A stretch of 64,000 nucleotides of DNA. Origin: Alentia gelatinosa. Lineage: Eukaryota; Annelida; Polychaeta; Phyllodocida; Polynoidae. Both the position numbers and the translations under genes were made by a program. Every line of letters starts with the position of its first letter. The stretch's first letter is position 1. This document shows positions 60,751-64,000 of the stretch, one piece after another. The notes under the pieces were generated by a model. The model was not told the origin of the DNA. It ran no database searches and saw only the letters and a list, made by a program, of their open reading frames with translations. The stretch covers positions 42,948,723-43,012,722 of the forward strand of contig OX465584.1 in NCBI GenBank assembly GCA_950022655.1, read 5' to 3'.

Positions 60751-61506
60751 GGGCCAGGCGGCCGCCTCCGCATCCTCCTCCCGGCACCCGGGAGAAGAAG
60801 CTGGGAAGCAGGTGCGAGTAGAAAACGGGCCTTTTATGGTCACTGCCTGGAGACAGATATAAGCTGTTGCTGCTCTAGGAATTTGGTGGTGATCTTGGTA
60901 ACTTCTCTTTTGGATAACAGTGAGAAGCATTCTGCTGTGAGCTGATGCCTATAAATTGTTCATAATTAATCCAGAATTGTATGTTTTCAAGATTGTTTGT
61001 TCGCAACCTATTGGGGTTAAAGACAAGTCCATGGCAATTACTTTTTTCCAAATATGTGAATAAAAGTAAATCTATTAACATGAATTAGATGTTTTAAATC
61101 AAAGTAGTCTATAGTCCTTATTTGAGTAAAGATGGTCTTGATATAGATTTTAATGTTGATCCTCTTTAATTCATTATTGTTATCAATATTAAAGCCTTGT
61201 CCTGTTATCTATCGAATGTCAACAGACGATTCTAATTCATTGCATGTTGCTTAAAAGTATGCTGATTGATTTTGAATCTCCTTTGAATATTGGAAATCGA
61301 GCCCCTCTATGTTATTGTATCCGTTGAACATGACCGGATGGAACATAAACCTGAAATGAGTGGATCTCTTTACATACTTATATAACGCTATTCAGTTCGA
61401 AATAGCTAACACAAGTATAGATGTATATAAGTACCTAAATACATACGTAAATTATACATTCCTACATACATTAGTAATAAAAGGAAATAACCTTACTGTT
61501 GGCGAA
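60751..61506. other. No gene recognised
   Basis: A short GC-rich end of the preceding tract (to about 60800), then AT-rich sequence with nothing supported. Confidence 0.5.
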
Positions 61507-61731
61507 CCTGGGTTCCGTTTAATAATCTAGGATCGTACATATAGGCTCCTTCTTTACGCCATAGGGTTCTGGGATGATGTGGGTTAGATTCATTCAGCAC
61601 TTATGGACGACCTTATGGACGGCTAATAATGTCTAAGCGAACAGACTCAAATATTATTAACCGATAAACCTTGTACGAGTTACAGAAAAGGGTCTACATG
61701 TAGGATCCTAGATTATTAAACGGGCCCCTGG
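61507..61731. mobile_element. 225-bp element with about 38-bp terminal inverted repeats
   Basis: The left arm 61507-61544 and right arm 61691-61731 are inverted, with the longest perfect block CCGTTTAATAATCTAGGATC on the left matched on the right. A few mismatches lie toward both arm ends. The interior has no coding potential. No clear target-site duplication was seen. Superfamily unassigned. Only one copy was noticed in the window. Confidence 0.75.
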
Positions 61732-64000
61732 CTTAGTTCGAGGTCACCTATTGCGGACATACGTCCCGAAACCACAGGAATGATTTGGAAGGTTCACCAA
61801 CACATCCAAATGATTCTGTCATGGACTTACATCATCTGGTACCATGGGCATGAATGATCACTGTGACTCCTATTCCAGGTAGGAGGTGGTTGTCTGAGTA
61901 AAGCGTCTGTTCCGTCAAACCGACGGCATTTTCGTGATCGTCAGCCTGGGCACTTGCCTCTCCAGCCGCCAACTAACGACAGATTGACCGGCAGTATGCT
62001 CCGAGACTCATGTGTTGCATATGATGTGTTCTCCAAAGACTGTAAACTTTATATACAGTTCTTAGGGTCCATTCCATTTACATATTTTCAATAGTTGACA
62101 TTTAACCCATTGGAGCCAGGTTATGCATGGAGGCATCAACCAGGGCTGGACCGATGATGTCATGAGGCATCATCCAAGAATGGCCTTGTGATCCATCTTT
62201 TATAAAATAATTGTTTTATGTGATAACATTGGCAGTATGGGCTTGATAAACGTGAAACTTTCAATGAATGTAGACCTGTATAACATCATACTTAATACCT
62301 TTAGATTGAATAGGAAATAAAAGTAATAATCACGTGTCATGTCACGTGATGGAAGAATTGAATTTTGACAATTGACCTCTAGTATAGTATTCATTTACAC
62401 TAAAACCTAACCAATTTTTTTTCGAGCGTTAACCATTTACACCATCTTTCATATTCGGGATTTTTTACAATAATTACATTGTTCTAACAATTGTTCTGAT
62501 TGTAACAAAAAGTGTCTGTTTGTATTGGTACTTCTGAATTGCTTGGAGTAGATGAAAACGTAGATTAATATAAAACTTATGAAGTTATATTATATAGGAT
62601 ATGTCTCACTACATAACACCCTATATCTCACATATACAAATAGATATTTTGATTAGAGAAATGTATCATGCAGCTTAATATTCAACCGGGTCATAAGGGT
62701 ATAAGCCTGGTGATGTAGGCTATATGGGTCCGACCGTATATCAGCATTTTTCCGATCAGACATCTTGCGATACACCTCAGGCATAGATTGGGCTATCACC
62801 ATCAATCTCCTACACCCAACGATACATCATATCAAGCATTATCGAATAATTCAGTTGAGCCTGATAGAGAGTTGGTGACTCATTTTCTTATATCAACGAT
62901 GAAAAGGCTTAGTACATCTAATTTGGCACCGTGCTTTTTAATTCAGATAGATGAGGGTCCCCTTCAAGAAAAAGATAAAAAGACAGTGAAAATATTATTC
63001 GTGTGTGTGCTGTTTTTATATCCAAATCAATAAGTCAAAGAAATCTACTTGCAATGGAGAGAAAGGAATATACCTGCAACAAAAAAGGAATATACTTGTA
63101 AATTATAGAGCAGATACTCGGCAGCGAGTAGTACTAATCCCTGAGGTAGGAAAGGTATACATTGTGGTAGGTCGACGATTGTAATGTATGGCGATATCTG
63201 ACATCTACGGATATTTCCCCGACCGGACATGTTGACAATAGCGGCAGGTGACATCATTACACCTTCACCGTATTTTTCATGTATATATATCTAACCGTTG
63301 ACTTCGTTGCATTTAAGTCAATAACTTTCTTGAACTGCTCTGAGGCGTTACTTAACCACCGTACTCAAAGAACCAGATCTTAGAAGAAATAAATGGGGTA
63401 AAGGTGTGTAATACCAGGTGCATAGACTGGCACACGTAAGCTAGAGTCGAGAGAGACAGAAGCCCGCCAGGGCATCTCAAGCCAGAACCCCGACATTTTC
63501 CTGAGGCGTCAATATCAGTAACTGACAACGGTGGCGTTCTCCAATCCCCAACCTGCTCCTTAAATGGGGAAGACACCACTTTGCCTGTCTTGCCCAAAGC
63601 GTTTAGCATATGGGTATTGATCCAGGAGGAGTTGCTCATCCTAAGTCGCTCGCTCTGTGCTCTATTTGCTCATGGCCGTGGAGAGGGATAAGGTCGGGCC
63701 GAGCGGGTCGCAGATCAGGTGACGAGCTACTCGCCTTGGTAATATACTGGTCATGGTTGCGGAACCAGAACCACCAGTAGAGGGAAGCCTCTTGGACAGA
63801 GTAGCTCACAAAGATACCTAATATAGAGCCTCCCCTTCTAGAAACACGTAGCAACAGTTGTTGTTTATGGTAATATGGAGAAATGGTTATAAAAGGAGTC
63901 CTGAATACAGATGTACGCTGTTATAGGATAAGGATAAGCTAAGAGTCAAAACGCAAAGGGTAGCATCGAACGCCTCGTTCAAAAAGCTGGTACAGGTTAA
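61732..64000. other. No gene supported
   Basis: AT-rich to about 63350. Two minus-strand frames at 63854-63636 and 63639-63352 overlap by four bases (ATGA) and lie in slightly GC-richer sequence. Neither has a recognised domain, and an ATGA overlap carries no operon meaning in an animal genome. Confidence 0.35.

Noticed and set aside
60188..60862. 224-codon plus-strand frame
   Set aside because: Lies in a pyrimidine-rich tract where stop codons (which need purines) are rare; product is low-complexity Ser/Pro/Leu.
63352..63854. Two minus-strand frames overlapping by ATGA
   Set aside because: Looks like translational coupling, but in an animal genome this has no meaning without transcript evidence, and neither frame has a domain.
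1..64000. CRISPR arrays, rRNA genes, bacterial operons or phage modules
   Set aside because: No spaced direct-repeat arrays, no rRNA-like conserved blocks and no ribosome-binding-site-led gene series were seen; the sequence is eukaryotic in character.

Overview
The window looks like an AT-rich stretch of a metazoan nuclear genome with no recognisable intact host gene. I infer a marine invertebrate, most likely a mollusc and possibly a bivalve. The grounds are a tyrosine-recombinase (DIRS/Ngaro-like) retroelement relic, an L1/Tx1-like LINE tail, abundant small terminal-inverted-repeat (TIR) and foldback elements, long dinucleotide microsatellites, and a complete lack of bacterial gene structure. 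Nearly all open frames are short, overlap each other on both strands and show no family signature, so I do not call them genes.

Layout. 1-2.34 kb: a decayed DIRS/Ngaro-like retroelement on the minus strand (SR-rich and zinc-finger ORF1, then reverse transcriptase) running off the left edge. 3.6 kb: a long imperfect hairpin. 6.3-7.4 kb: a cluster of inverted repeats sharing a GTATGCCAC core, ending in a foldback element. 10.5 kb: a (TC)n tract. 12.05-12.83 kb: a block of scrambled inverted motifs with a 9-bp minisatellite. 16.3 and 24.1 kb: two near-identical 284-bp TIR elements in the same orientation. 17.9 and 31.5 kb: two copies of one foldback family in opposite orientation. 21.16-22.3 kb: the 3' end of an L1/Tx1-like LINE with a poly(A) tail. 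32.05-33.4 kb: a second DIRS-like relic in which a gag-like region appears to run almost directly into RNase H. 61.5 kb: a 225-bp TIR element.

From about 17 kb to 61 kb, GC- and CpG-rich islands of a few hundred bases stand out from the AT-rich background. They carry no convincing exon, but several contain motifs resembling the CTCF core, including three close together at 38.66-38.73 kb. Two long, strongly pyrimidine-biased tracts (44.6-45.3 and 60.05-60.75 kb) and a similar one at 52.95-53.45 kb are further unexplained compositional features. A reasonable reading, which is inference, is a gene desert or a very large intron holding regulatory islands and old transposon debris.

There is no operon-like gene cooperation to describe. 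The most interesting material is the foldback family whose palindrome apex is a GGC-GAA-GCC mini-hairpin, the paired 284-bp TIR elements, the CTCF-like motif set, and a six-cysteine open frame ending in a splice-donor-like site at about 40.68-40.89 kb.
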